A stretch of DNA of 22,552 nucleotides from a virus. The stretch spans positions 1-22,552 of the IMG/VR virus record IMGVR_UViG_3300010430_003213; one strand, given 5' to 3'. The translations under genes were made by a program, and so were the position numbers. This document shows positions 1 through 9,486 of the stretch, piece after piece. Below the pieces are notes generated by a model that did not search any database, was not told the DNA's origin, and saw nothing but the letters and a program-made list of their open reading frames with translations. The stretch's first letter is position 1, and the number at the start of each line of letters is the position of its first letter.

Positions 1-246
1 ATACGTCCCTGAACCAACGATACTCTCGGTGAGGTCTCCGCTGGTTTGCTCGCAGTCCCAGTGATAGCTAGCCGTCGAGTTAGGGTCCAAGCTCCCCGCC
101 CCCTGACTCTTACTAAACGTCGCAGGCGTCCAGTCGATGGTGTGTAGAAGAGTAGCCCCAGCCTCTGGATACTCCGTCCTCTCAGAGTGGGTACCCGTAT
201 CCAACCCTGCAGTCCCAGGGATATACAATCCTGTCTTAACGGCCAT
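1..246 (-). CDS. Partial virion-appendage-type protein (3' end beyond window)
   Basis: An ATG at 244-246 opens a frame that stays open for 82 codons to the window edge, so the C-terminus is missing. The start is preceded by an AGGA that overlaps the upstream stop codon, with six bases between it and the ATG. The visible part is rich in Gly, Thr and Ser and has no membrane segment, as expected for a beta-structured virion or tail-appendage protein. Its place at the end of the tail and ejection gene run fits an accessory fibre or lectin-like protein, but no family is recognised. That role is inferred from position and composition only. Confidence 0.6.
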   Translation of the reverse strand, partial: MAVKTGLYIPGTAGLDTGTHSERTEYPEAGATLLHTIDWTPATFSKSQGAGSLDPNSTASYHWDCEQTSGDLTESIVGSGTY

Positions 247-254
247 GACTTATC

Positions 255-647
255 CTAGGAGTGAGTCTTCTTGATACTCCAGTAGACCTGAATAGTGCCA
301 CTACCAGCACTCCGGGTAAACTTAAATCTGACCAGGGCTGACCCCAAGTTACCAACATTCACCAGCTGCTTCACGGGGGTATCTGTAGCCGCCACTGCCG
401 TGATGGTTACATCCGAAGAGGTGACCCAATCGGTATCTGTAGCAGTATCTGGGTTACGAATACAAGTCTCTTGCATCTCCCCCGTGGCTGCTAGATCATC
501 CCCGGTTGATTGCCAATCCAACTGGAAGGCAAAGACGGAGCCATTAGGGACGCAAAGGGGTTCGGTATACTGTGACGTATCCGTAGCATCCAGGGTTAGT
601 GCCCCAGAATTACCTCCGGGGAATGGGTATGGGTGACCTGTAGGCAT
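255..647 (-). CDS. Small beta-rich virion protein, function unknown
   Basis: This 130-residue protein starts at an ATG forming a TAATG overlap with the stop of the upstream ejection-type gene, so it is probably translationally coupled to it. It has no signal peptide or membrane segment. The C-terminal third (about residues 88-128) alternates hydrophobic and polar residues and contains a GSALVRFKFTRSAGSGTIQVYW stretch split by a Gly-rich turn. Small beta-sandwich domains of phage structural proteins commonly look like this. A minor tail or capsid appendage protein is likely from composition and location, with no specific family assigned. Confidence 0.6.
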   Translation of the reverse strand: MPTGHPYPFPGGNSGALTLDATDTSQYTEPLCVPNGSVFAFQLDWQSTGDDLAATGEMQETCIRNPDTATDTDWVTSSDVTITAVAATDTPVKQLVNVGNLGSALVRFKFTRSAGSGTIQVYWSIKKTHS

Positions 648-2845
648 TATCGATTCTCCAATTTTTGTGCGTTAGTGGGTTCATTTAGTCCAGTACTAGG
701 TGCTTCTGGAGTAGGACCTGCCTGGACTGCTGCAGCCGCCTGCTCATCTAAAACTCTAAAGTGCTCTTGTAATTGTGGCATAATCGTAAGGGTGGGATCT
801 GTTGGGACATCGAATAGGAGGCCTAAATTGATCCTTTGGGCATAGGACATATTCTCCAACCGCTTGGGATCCTCTAGCAACCTTCTTTGCATCTCTGCGA
901 AATGGGCAGGGGATAGTCTCTTAAGAACTTCAGCCGCCTCTGGGGTCAACCGATTGGCCATGGCCTTCTCCACAATCCCAGCTGGGTCCATGACCGCCTC
1001 TGCATACCTGGTCCATTTAGCTACATCCTGGGGGTTAGGTAACCACCGATCTCCTGTGATACTATGCATGGAGCCTGGATTCTGTGGTAGCTTCTCTGCT
1101 AAGAACTGCATCTTCTTAAGCATGGCATCCCTGGTCAATGCCCCCAACTCTGGGTTCAAGGCTGAGATACCAGAGGTGGCATCGGTAGCCCTCTTGAGCA
1201 TCTTGTTAGGGTCCCCATTCAAACTTTGCAGGACCTTCATCTGGGCCAGGAACTTCCTCGCATCACCCTTAGCCGCCTTCACGGTCTCCTTCTCCTGATC
1301 ATTCATAACCCCGGATAGGGCCTCATGAGCAGTGAGGGGGACACTAACCTTGCGGGCGTATGGGGAGCCTTTAGCCACGGCCCTACCAATCCGACCCTGA
1401 CTAGTTAGTTGGGTTTTGATAATCTTGGAGATATCCCCATCTAAAACTTTTGCAGCCACCTTCCGCCCAGCTACGGAACCAGCCCGGGCAGCTCCAAAGG
1501 CAAACCCCATGGGTAGGCGAGATTTGCGTGCAGCCTTGAGGACACTACCAGAGACTTGCCCAGCAGCCCCAGCCTCAAACATCTGCCGAAGGATACCCTT
1601 ACCCCCACGGGCCTTAATCGTAGTATTCCCAATCAGGAATGCCTGTAGGATAGCAGAGCCGGTATCGCCTAAGACAGCCTCCTCTGGAAGTAGAGCCAAT
1701 GCCCCTTCCATCCCCGCAAACTCCATCAGAGCCCTAGGGGCATCTGCCTTAGCCATGACCCCAGGCTTCCCCACCATCTCATCTACCCGAGACTTGAGGT
1801 TATCAATGAATCCAGTCTGAGACACCAGGTACTTTTCAGGGTTACCTTGCCCCTTGACGAAGGAGAGGACACTCTGATCGTAATCATCCAGGGCCTTAGC
1901 CACACTCACAACCTTCTTTATATCCCCGGAGTCGATCACCTTGAGGATATCATCAACCTTGGGTGTGGTAGTCCCTAAAGACTTAGCCAGGGTACTACGG
2001 GTGCTATTGATAGCCGCAGCCGCTTCGGAGTCAATCCCGGCCACCCTAACCTTAGAAGCGATATCATCTGCTAACCCTAGGTGTGCATCCGTGGCAGCTC
2101 TCAGATTCTTGCCCGTGTCTGAGGCTTCATCGAAGATACCCTTGAACTTCTGAACCTGCTTAGCTTGCCTACGAGCAGCTAGGGCCCCTATACCACCACC
2201 AACAGCCCCTGCTCCAGCTCCAAATAGAGCCCCTGCAGCCCCTGAAAGGATGACAGAGGAGATGGCCTCCCCTGTGAGTGGCTTGTCTGTAAGGGATAGG
2301 TTCGTAACCTCCTGTGCAGCGTTGAAGAGGCCACCCTCGACCGCCCCTGCAGCTATATTGGAGCCTAGGATACCACCCTTACCAGCGGTGGCAATCCCTG
2401 TACCCTTACGGATGATGGCGCCACCAACCCCTGTCCCATACTTAGAGCCGGCTTGAATAGCCTTGGACAGGTTAGTACCTTGGGCAAACCCCTTACCTGC
2501 AGTGGCCAGCCCTGAACCTGAGAGGAGACCTAAACCCAACCCTACGAAGGAGCCAGCCGCCCTAGAGCCAGAGTGCACCTCTGCCCGGAGACCAGCCTCA
2601 TCACTTAGGACACCGGAGGCCCCTGGAAGTAGCATATCCAGAGCCCCTTCCCCAGCGGCTCTAATCTTCTCAGCAGTGCCCTTAACCTTCTCCCGCTTCT
2701 CAGCAGCGACAGCCCGAGTCTTCCGACCCTGATAGTCTTCAACGGTTGCACCCCTGCCTACCCAGAAGTCTACATCCTCTTTATCTACGGAGAAGGCTCT
2801 CCCACCCGTATCTCTGAGGACTACTTTATCCCCCTTGGGCGGCAT
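647..2845 (-). CDS. Candidate DNA-ejection / internal virion protein (732 aa)
   Basis: This long protein follows the 718-residue coiled-coil gene through a TAATG junction. About residues 1-70 are polar and charged. Two Gly/Ala-rich hydrophobic stretches follow, around residues 97-118 and 195-224, both compatible with membrane insertion. The motif ATAGKG occurs twice (about 113-118 and 152-157). The remainder is alanine-rich and helical with many Lys/Arg pairs. Short-tailed phages carry large internal proteins that enter the envelope at infection and form a DNA conduit, and composition and gene order fit that class. I see no lytic transglycosylase or peptidase motif. The ejection role is inference; that this is a real coding region is secure. 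Confidence 0.65.
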   Translation of the reverse strand: MPPKGDKVVLRDTGGRAFSVDKEDVDFWVGRGATVEDYQGRKTRAVAAEKREKVKGTAEKIRAAGEGALDMLLPGASGVLSDEAGLRAEVHSGSRAAGSFVGLGLGLLSGSGLATAGKGFAQGTNLSKAIQAGSKYGTGVGGAIIRKGTGIATAGKGGILGSNIAAGAVEGGLFNAAQEVTNLSLTDKPLTGEAISSVILSGAAGALFGAGAGAVGGGIGALAARRQAKQVQKFKGIFDEASDTGKNLRAATDAHLGLADDIASKVRVAGIDSEAAAAINSTRSTLAKSLGTTTPKVDDILKVIDSGDIKKVVSVAKALDDYDQSVLSFVKGQGNPEKYLVSQTGFIDNLKSRVDEMVGKPGVMAKADAPRALMEFAGMEGALALLPEEAVLGDTGSAILQAFLIGNTTIKARGGKGILRQMFEAGAAGQVSGSVLKAARKSRLPMGFAFGAARAGSVAGRKVAAKVLDGDISKIIKTQLTSQGRIGRAVAKGSPYARKVSVPLTAHEALSGVMNDQEKETVKAAKGDARKFLAQMKVLQSLNGDPNKMLKRATDATSGISALNPELGALTRDAMLKKMQFLAEKLPQNPGSMHSITGDRWLPNPQDVAKWTRYAEAVMDPAGIVEKAMANRLTPEAAEVLKRLSPAHFAEMQRRLLEDPKRLENMSYAQRINLGLLFDVPTDPTLTIMPQLQEHFRVLDEQAAAAVQAGPTPEAPSTGLNEPTNAQKLENR

Positions 2846-5001
2846 TAAAGTTCAGGTCCACCTATTACAATACTAGCTGGCTGTTCTAGAGACTTCTCGG
2901 ACTTCTTACCTTTCATGATGTCCTCCTCCCACTTGATCAGTTTGGTCCGCAACTGCGCGGCCTTACGTGGATTCTCTTTGCCAATCTCATCAATAAGTTT
3001 ATCAGCCTTAGCTCGGATCTCCCCAGCTGTGCCACCACTTGGGCGACCCTTCTTAGGCCTAGAGGCGAAATCTACAGAGGAGGTGTCGGTCTTCAGCATA
3101 TCATCTACGAGGTCCAGCTTCGCCTTATGCGTCTCTGGCTCCTCCTGAAGCATAGCACCTACAGCCCCACCCTCAGGATCCTCTGGATTGCCCACATCTC
3201 GGAGGACAAAGTAGCTACGAACCTTTTGCAACTCCTCAGGGGTAACCTCAATAGAATCCTGTGAATCATTCGACTGTTGCTCCCCTAGGAAGTGTACAGC
3301 GTTACTTAGCCGTTCAACCAGGTTGGGACCACCTCGGACGATACCTTGCCTGTCTAGGCCATATTCTGATTTGAGGATCTCCATCTCCTGCTCGGTGAAG
3401 TTAGCACCACTTTGGGTAATAACACGACCAATGTTTAGAGCCGCACCTCTAAGTTGCTCCTTGAGGGCCTCGGCTTCATGCTTAGCCCTACCTGGGAGGA
3501 GGAGAACCCTATCTACCCGCTTTTGTAGCCTAGCCAAATCGGTCAAGTGCCCAACCAATTCCTTACGAGCCCTACTCCTAGCTAGGTATTTGGTCTTATC
3601 CCCAGAGGTTTGGTCTGGTCTCCAAGGTAGGTTACCCTTCTTATCCCCACCGATAACTCGGAAGACATCCTGGGATGCATAGCTACCCTTGACAGGGGTT
3701 TTACCTTTGCCACCACCACCACTCCCTTTGCGAGCCATGGCTTTCATCGTGGCTAGGTCAATCTTCTTTCCCGTGTAGTAGTTCTTCAGGAACCTCTCAG
3801 CAATGTCATACTTCATCGCCTTCAGGTCTGATATGGTCTTCAGATACGCAGCCTGTAACTCCTGGTCAACCCCGGGCATCTCTGCCTTCATCTTGGCAAT
3901 GGCCCCGGAGATCTTATTCATCATGTTCTTCTCTAGGACAGCCTGCTTCAGGGGTAGCAGTTTGGCATCCCTCTCAGCGTCCCCGGTCAGAGCACCTCTT
4001 TGTTTAAACAACTTGTTAAGGTTGGCTTCCTGTGCAGCCAAGTCTGTACGGATAGCATTCTGTAGAGTTTGGACGACTGGATTAGCCCCACCAACCCCTT
4101 GTCCAGAGGTCATTTGCAACACCCTGAATAGGCCAGCACCAAAGCCAATGAAGGCCTTACCCATGGTCCCCTTATCTTCCCAGGCTAGCCCCGGGTCAAT
4201 CTGCCCATTCTCAATCTGTGCATCTAGGGAGAAGATCTTAGCAACCCTCTCCTGTGATCGTTTTTGAACCTCGTCATAAAGGCCTGAGACCATCTCTGCA
4301 TGCTCGTCTCTAAGCCCCTCTTCGGTAGCAAAGAAGCGACCCTCTGCCTCTGCCTTTTCCTTAGCCCCTTGTAGGTCCAACTCTGCAGCCGCAAACCGGG
4401 GACCAACAATGTCATTCCAAGCGGCCTCTGTACTAGCTGCAAACAGTTCTGCATCCTCTGGAGATACACCATTAGCTACCATGGTAGCCTGGAACTGCTC
4501 AATCTCTCGTTGCTTAGCCTGAACCCTTTGGATATCCTGTGCTTCTTGGGCAGCTGCCTGTCTAGCAAGTTCTGCCTTCGGTCCATCCTCTGGAATCTCT
4601 GGCCCTGCTATATGAGGGGCATCCTGTAGCAAGGCTGCCTCTGCCTTGGGTCCATCTTGTGGGACCATTTCTGCTTTTGGTCCATCTGGAAGTACCACTC
4701 CCGGATAATCAGCATTTAGCAAATTCCCTTGAGCGTCGGGGATAAACTGAGCCTCTTCGAATTGAGGTTCAGATGCTCTTCGCCTAGGTCGTTTCTGTGG
4801 CTTAACCGCCTCTACAGCCCCTAGGACCGCACCTTTAACAGCCTCACCTACCTGGCCAAGTTTCTCCTGGCCCTGAGCGGCTAGTTGCTGTCGTTCCGCC
4901 TCCTCTTGTTCTGCTCGAACCCTGTCCTCCTCCGCAAGGACAGCCTCGTTTATGTCTACAACGTTGCCGTGCCTGTCGTATATGTAACCGTCACCAGCCA
5001 T
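2845..5001 (-). CDS. Large coiled-coil internal virion / ejection protein (718 aa)
   Basis: The start and stop codons overlap those of both neighbours by one base (TAATG). The N-terminal region is a Glu/Gln-rich helix (about 20-50), followed by a basic cluster (about 68-75) and a proline-rich linker holding three copies of DGPKAE at about residues 106-111, 116-121 and 139-144. Residues 150-410 are strongly helical and rich in Ala, Glu, Lys and Gln, probably coiled coil. A glycine-rich hinge (about 424-434) leads into a second charged helical region and a short hydrophobic C-terminus. It has no recognisable enzyme motif. Together with its neighbours it resembles an ejectosome component of a short-tailed phage; the role is inferred from size, composition and context. 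Confidence 0.65.
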   Translation of the reverse strand: MAGDGYIYDRHGNVVDINEAVLAEEDRVRAEQEEAERQQLAAQGQEKLGQVGEAVKGAVLGAVEAVKPQKRPRRRASEPQFEEAQFIPDAQGNLLNADYPGVVLPDGPKAEMVPQDGPKAEAALLQDAPHIAGPEIPEDGPKAELARQAAAQEAQDIQRVQAKQREIEQFQATMVANGVSPEDAELFAASTEAAWNDIVGPRFAAAELDLQGAKEKAEAEGRFFATEEGLRDEHAEMVSGLYDEVQKRSQERVAKIFSLDAQIENGQIDPGLAWEDKGTMGKAFIGFGAGLFRVLQMTSGQGVGGANPVVQTLQNAIRTDLAAQEANLNKLFKQRGALTGDAERDAKLLPLKQAVLEKNMMNKISGAIAKMKAEMPGVDQELQAAYLKTISDLKAMKYDIAERFLKNYYTGKKIDLATMKAMARKGSGGGGKGKTPVKGSYASQDVFRVIGGDKKGNLPWRPDQTSGDKTKYLARSRARKELVGHLTDLARLQKRVDRVLLLPGRAKHEAEALKEQLRGAALNIGRVITQSGANFTEQEMEILKSEYGLDRQGIVRGGPNLVERLSNAVHFLGEQQSNDSQDSIEVTPEELQKVRSYFVLRDVGNPEDPEGGAVGAMLQEEPETHKAKLDLVDDMLKTDTSSVDFASRPKKGRPSGGTAGEIRAKADKLIDEIGKENPRKAAQLRTKLIKWEEDIMKGKKSEKSLEQPASIVIGGPEL

Positions 5002-5618
5002 TATAGAAGTACCCCTCCCTCATCCCAGAGAACCTGAGGTTTCTTCAACTCCGAACTAAGGTCGTCAAAGCCACCCTCTGTCTGTGGATCTCCTAGAAGT
5101 TCAGATTCAAACGCAAACGAATTCTCCAACTGCTCCAGTAGGGACTCGTGATGTATATTACTTACCCCCTTTTGCCGTTGCTCCTCGAAGCCCCTAATGG
5201 TCTTCAAATCCCTCTCAAATGATGCTGCCTTCTCTGGCATCTGAGACTTCAACTCAACCCCTCGTAGGCTAGCCCTATCCGTATCCTCAGGGGTTAACCT
5301 AAACTTTGAGCTAGGGCCTGGATCCCTATGAACCTCTCCAAGGCGGGACTCCTGAGGTACGAACGAATCCTCTACACCAATGTTTGGAGGTGTGTTAGGG
5401 GAGGGTAGCTCGAACTCCTGAGGCAATTCTACACCTAGGAGGTTACGCACAAACTCCCGCTTGGCTTCCTCCTCTTGAAACTGCTTTGCTCTCATATCCC
5501 GTGCAAGGTACTCTGGCTCTGATACACCGTCAAGGAAGGCACCTACCGTGGATGGATCCCCCGTGGCAAAGAGACGATGCAACTCCCCTGGCTTGGGTAT
5601 TCCTTTTTCATCTGGCAT
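5001..5618 (-). CDS. Hypothetical virion protein between ejection genes (205 aa)
   Basis: This 205-residue, strongly charged protein is rich in Glu, Pro and Leu and has no hydrophobic segment. The start codon lies two bases after the upstream TAG, and an AGG in that stop context may serve as the ribosome site. The end overlaps the next start by one base (TAATG). The sequence is polar and probably partly disordered with helical pieces (about 125-165). No family is recognised. Its position between the Gln-rich 267-residue protein and the coiled-coil 718-residue protein suggests an internal virion component or a chaperone for one. Confidence 0.6.
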   Translation of the reverse strand: MPDEKGIPKPGELHRLFATGDPSTVGAFLDGVSEPEYLARDMRAKQFQEEEAKREFVRNLLGVELPQEFELPSPNTPPNIGVEDSFVPQESRLGEVHRDPGPSSKFRLTPEDTDRASLRGVELKSQMPEKAASFERDLKTIRGFEEQRQKGVSNIHHESLLEQLENSFAFESELLGDPQTEGGFDDLSSELKKPQVLWDEGGVLL

Positions 5619-5620
5619 GC

Positions 5621-6424
5621 CTACCTCCAGCTTCTTTCCCAGGATGCGTCGGGTAGACCGGAGTCACCGCCACCACTGTAGGGGTCAAAGCCACCACCAC
5701 CTCGACTCCTAGAGGCACCAGCGAACATCTCAGCCCCACCTAGGAGACCAGCTCCAAGTAACTCAGCCCCACCAGGAGCCTGTTTCATCCCAGCTAAAGA
5801 GCCACGGCCACTCATCTGAGCACCCATGAATGCCTGTCGGCCACCTTGTTGCATCTGTCGGAACAGCTGCTGCTGCCGTAGAGCCTCTAGTTGCCCCCTC
5901 TGAGATAGCGCCCTCTCTTGACCCAGGGCCTGTCCTAACTGACCCCTAGCTGCCAACTGTGCCTGCAACCCACCCATAGCGGCTGCCTGTCCACCCTGAC
6001 CAGAGATTTGACCCATCTGTGTGGCGGCTGTCCGAGCGGCTAAAGGATTCCCCCGTTGACCAGCCATCATAGCTAATTGGTTCTGAATCCCAGATTGAGT
6101 CTGCTGCCCAACCTGGCGTCTAACTAGTTCTTGACCTGGACCATTACCTGCAACGTCTGAACGAAGGCCGGCAATATACTGCTGCATCTCTGGCCGATAG
6201 TTAGCTACACCCCTACCACCCAATTGTTGGGATAGGAGTTGCCGCTGCCTTGTATCCGACTGCAACCCGGGGGCTAAGAAGTCGGAGGGGTCCATCCCAG
6301 CAAGGAACTCCTGGTATCTACCTTGAGCTTCTTTCTGTCGTTTAGCTGATGAGCCTGGGAGTAGACCCATACCACCAGAGGCTAAACCCATCCCTGCGCC
6401 TAAAGCTAGCATACCTAAAGCCAT
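5621..6424 (-). CDS. Gln/Gly-rich candidate ejection protein (267 aa)
   Basis: The N-terminus (about residues 1-25) is a hydrophobic Met/Gly/Leu segment without charges, which could act as a membrane-active helix. It is followed by a long region (about 60-215) very rich in Gln, Gly, Ala and Arg, with repeated QLxAR/GQL-like steps, and a Gly/Ser-rich tail. P22-type phages make a small ejected protein with a hydrophobic N-terminal part ahead of the larger ejection proteins, and this gene is the first of the run. The start overlaps the stop of the 1020-residue nozzle-like gene as TAATG. Assignment rests on composition and gene order, not a recognised motif. Confidence 0.6.
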   Translation of the reverse strand: MALGMLALGAGMGLASGGMGLLPGSSAKRQKEAQGRYQEFLAGMDPSDFLAPGLQSDTRQRQLLSQQLGGRGVANYRPEMQQYIAGLRSDVAGNGPGQELVRRQVGQQTQSGIQNQLAMMAGQRGNPLAARTAATQMGQISGQGGQAAAMGGLQAQLAARGQLGQALGQERALSQRGQLEALRQQQLFRQMQQGGRQAFMGAQMSGRGSLAGMKQAPGGAELLGAGLLGGAEMFAGASRSRGGGGFDPYSGGGDSGLPDASWERSWR

Positions 6425-9400
6425 TATACCAATTTACTCCCTGGCAACTTGAAGGTGTCACCATACCCAGCGGCCTCAACAGCCAACCCTGTAAGTTCAA
6501 AAGAAGCCCCTGGACTAGACCCGGGTGGTACTTCCCTAATTAGAAATTTAACTGATTGAATCCTCTGATCTCTGAGGATATGTCCTACCTGATAAACCTG
6601 ATCTGGCTTAGTAGCATCATTAATACCTAAGGCTCCACCCCCACCTAAGGTAGCATTACCACCTAGGGTGCCCTGGTCTAAAGCTGTGGAGACATCCCAC
6701 GTAGAAGTGTAGGCTTTATACGAGCGATAATTGAAGGAGATATCCACATCGATATTATGGTCACTACTATAATTACCTAGGAGAGATGCCCTGCGGATAT
6801 GCCACCTAGTTTGCAAGCCAGAGGGACGAATCCAAGGTGTCTCGATCTCAAGAGAGTAACTCTGACCAGCATCCTGGTACCCAGAGTCCCCCTTGTACAC
6901 GTAGATACCATCCCCCCTGAGGTAATAGTAGGTGTCGTCGATAACCGTTGCCGCCAACCCTGCATGTGAGGTGAAGGTGGTCCAGAAGCCATCATCATAA
7001 TCAAAGGCTAGAGTCCTGGCCCCATTCACGAGGAAGATAACTAGGGTATCATCTGGGAGGATAGTGGCATCCTCCACTGATAGGCTGTTATACGTCTCTA
7101 CGGGGGCACCAATGTAATTGACTGCCTCTCCCCGGTTAAGCCAATAGATACCCTTGTCACTCTGGAACATAACCCCCTGAGGGACCCGAACGATGGAGCG
7201 ACGGTTCTTACATCCTGTATCGGTACTAACCAAACGAGGCTGAGAGTAGGCGCCTACACCTAGGTTGTTAGGGCCGGTACCAGAGACCATAAAAACCCTG
7301 TCCCGTTTGAACACAACCAACTTGTTATCTAGGGTGGCTAGGCCTGTAATGTCTCCCCCATCTGGTGGGACCTGGACATACAACCCCTCATTGAACCCTA
7401 CCTGATCGTATTCAGACCCGGGCCTCTTAGAAAAGTAGACCCTAAGCGGCTCTTGGGAGGGGACGTAGAAGATACGGTCGTCGTATGAGAGGATTGACAG
7501 ACACCCCTCTGCGGCTACATTCCCCAATTCCCCAGAGGAGAGGTAGAGGACTTCGCCACTCTTCAAATCAGCCTCGGCTGTAGAGTCTACAATGGAAGCA
7601 GATCCGCTAGTGACATCACTGCCCGGATAAGAAGATATCCTGTAAGCAATGGCAGTACTATCATTATGAGTCCTGTATAAACTCGCTCGAACATCACCCC
7701 TCCTCGTAGCCGGGATCTGCGGCACTGTGATAGTCACATTGTCCGTACCTGGATCCGTAAAGTTTGTGCAGGTTAGGGGCACGGCTGTACTTTGCAACCT
7801 CTTGCCATTGACATCCGTCTGCTCATAGACAACATAGTAGAGGAGGGTTAGGGACCCTGCACCACCATCTGTTCTATTGATCGTGAACGGCTGATTATCT
7901 ACATCGTAGTCTAGGGTAGCCCCACTCTGCGTGAGACCGGAGGAGGAAACGGCTATCTCTGGATAGAACCAGAACCCCGCCTCATACACACTGGCCCCAT
8001 CATACTGCCACATGGAGGAACCACCAATGAAGAGGCTATCCTGCATCTCCACGGAGTCGATCTTGAGGTTACTACTAGTATCCAACCGGAGCAACTCTAC
8101 ATTGTCCTGCGTAAATGAATCTGACTGATCTTCAGCCACATCCACCCTCTGCTTAACCCCCACAGGGAGGGTTAGGACCGTCCCATCTAAGTGCAGATGA
8201 GGGAGGGGCTCAGACACAACGGAGGAGGCTAGACCCCTCTTGTAGACCCCAACCACCTCGAAGGAGCTATTCACGAGGAGGTAGGAACTCTGGAGGGTAC
8301 TACTATAGTGACAAAGGAAGACCCAATTCTGTGTATCCGTCCCACCTAGGGTCTCGTAATGCATCAGCTTGGATGCCAGGGCCAAATTTGTAAACCGGGA
8401 GACTGGGGTTAAAGTGCCATTGTAGGCCCCACCCACGGAGTAGATGGTACCAGAGACTTCGTAGATTACGTCCACATTCCCGGAGGTAACCTTACGGGGT
8501 TTGATACTCCCCTTCTCTGCTACGACACTATCTACTTGTCTAGACTGGGAATCGAAACCATCAGCATCGAACCAAATCAACTGTGTGGTGCCGTTACTAT
8601 CCCCAAATAGGAGCCAAACGTAGGTGGTGTTACCTGCGTACCCCTCTTCGTAGTCATACCCAGAGGAGAGCATGGTGCTAACATTGCCAGAACTCATATC
8701 CCCAGGTGTGGCTGTAATAGGGGACCTAGTTATGGGGCTAGTGTCCCCGGCCTCATCCGTGAAGAAGACCCTGACACCATCATTAGTATTCTCTTTGTAG
8801 GTGACAGCGACCATATGTACAGAGCTTCTTTGGATCCGAGCCACTGTCCACAAATAGTCTGTATGAAAATCCCCTAGGCCATAGTCAATCCTATTCCCAT
8901 CCAAATTGCCTTGGTTGAAATAGAAGCAGGAGATATCCTGTGTACTGGTATCCCTAAAGAAGACGCAGACTCCAGCCCTAGTTGGGAGAATCTGAACCTC
9001 CGTAGCCACGGCTGAGAGGAGGGCAGGCGCAGCTAAGATAGAACCATTAGCATCCTTGACCACAACGTACAAATTGGCCGTCTCCAACCATGCTGTCACA
9101 TAGATGGTGCCATCGGTTGCATGTACAGGCGTACTCTGTGTGGGCGAACGAGAGGCTACAGGGTCATCCGTAACGGACCAAGCTGGGAGGTCATCCTTAT
9201 CCACCCAATAATCCAGACTGGAAGAGTAGGAGTGCAGGTTGCCATCCCCAAATGCTACTAGTTCATCCCCCAATTTGGTCAAATGAGTTTTGCCAGAAAG
9301 GGCAGTCTCATCCAGATCCCTATGGTTAACTTGGGTATATCCAGTCCGTTTGGCAATTGTACCAGTCTTGGTATAGATGCCATTTTTTATGTCTAAGAGG

Positions 9401-9486
9401 GAGGGCATGGATACCGTCTTCTCATCAGACTTTGTGTCCAGTCCACCGGCGAAGGGGAACTCGACTATTTGTGGATTAACTGGCAT
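6424..9486 (-). CDS. Tail nozzle-like (gp10 / tail tubular B type) protein, 1020 aa
   Basis: The N-terminus carries the pattern of phage tail nozzle or stabilisation proteins: FAGGLDTKSDEKTV near residues 12-25, then a leucine-rich step, and a GTIAKRTGY turn around 43-51. The remainder is almost all beta, with repeated Gly/Asp turns and aromatic strands (such as the IYVTAW and GIYWL segments), suggesting a beta-propeller-like body. It has no membrane segment or enzymatic motif. At 1020 residues it is much longer than P22 gp10 (about 470), so extra domains may carry host-binding functions. It sits between the fibre-like gene and the first ejection-type gene, as expected for a tail tube tip. 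Alternative: a generic large tail or receptor-binding protein. Confidence 0.6.
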   Translation of the reverse strand: MPVNPQIVEFPFAGGLDTKSDEKTVSMPSLLDIKNGIYTKTGTIAKRTGYTQVNHRDLDETALSGKTHLTKLGDELVAFGDGNLHSYSSSLDYWVDKDDLPAWSVTDDPVASRSPTQSTPVHATDGTIYVTAWLETANLYVVVKDANGSILAAPALLSAVATEVQILPTRAGVCVFFRDTSTQDISCFYFNQGNLDGNRIDYGLGDFHTDYLWTVARIQRSSVHMVAVTYKENTNDGVRVFFTDEAGDTSPITRSPITATPGDMSSGNVSTMLSSGYDYEEGYAGNTTYVWLLFGDSNGTTQLIWFDADGFDSQSRQVDSVVAEKGSIKPRKVTSGNVDVIYEVSGTIYSVGGAYNGTLTPVSRFTNLALASKLMHYETLGGTDTQNWVFLCHYSSTLQSSYLLVNSSFEVVGVYKRGLASSVVSEPLPHLHLDGTVLTLPVGVKQRVDVAEDQSDSFTQDNVELLRLDTSSNLKIDSVEMQDSLFIGGSSMWQYDGASVYEAGFWFYPEIAVSSSGLTQSGATLDYDVDNQPFTINRTDGGAGSLTLLYYVVYEQTDVNGKRLQSTAVPLTCTNFTDPGTDNVTITVPQIPATRRGDVRASLYRTHNDSTAIAYRISSYPGSDVTSGSASIVDSTAEADLKSGEVLYLSSGELGNVAAEGCLSILSYDDRIFYVPSQEPLRVYFSKRPGSEYDQVGFNEGLYVQVPPDGGDITGLATLDNKLVVFKRDRVFMVSGTGPNNLGVGAYSQPRLVSTDTGCKNRRSIVRVPQGVMFQSDKGIYWLNRGEAVNYIGAPVETYNSLSVEDATILPDDTLVIFLVNGARTLAFDYDDGFWTTFTSHAGLAATVIDDTYYYLRGDGIYVYKGDSGYQDAGQSYSLEIETPWIRPSGLQTRWHIRRASLLGNYSSDHNIDVDISFNYRSYKAYTSTWDVSTALDQGTLGGNATLGGGGALGINDATKPDQVYQVGHILRDQRIQSVKFLIREVPPGSSPGASFELTGLAVEAAGYGDTFKLPGSKLV

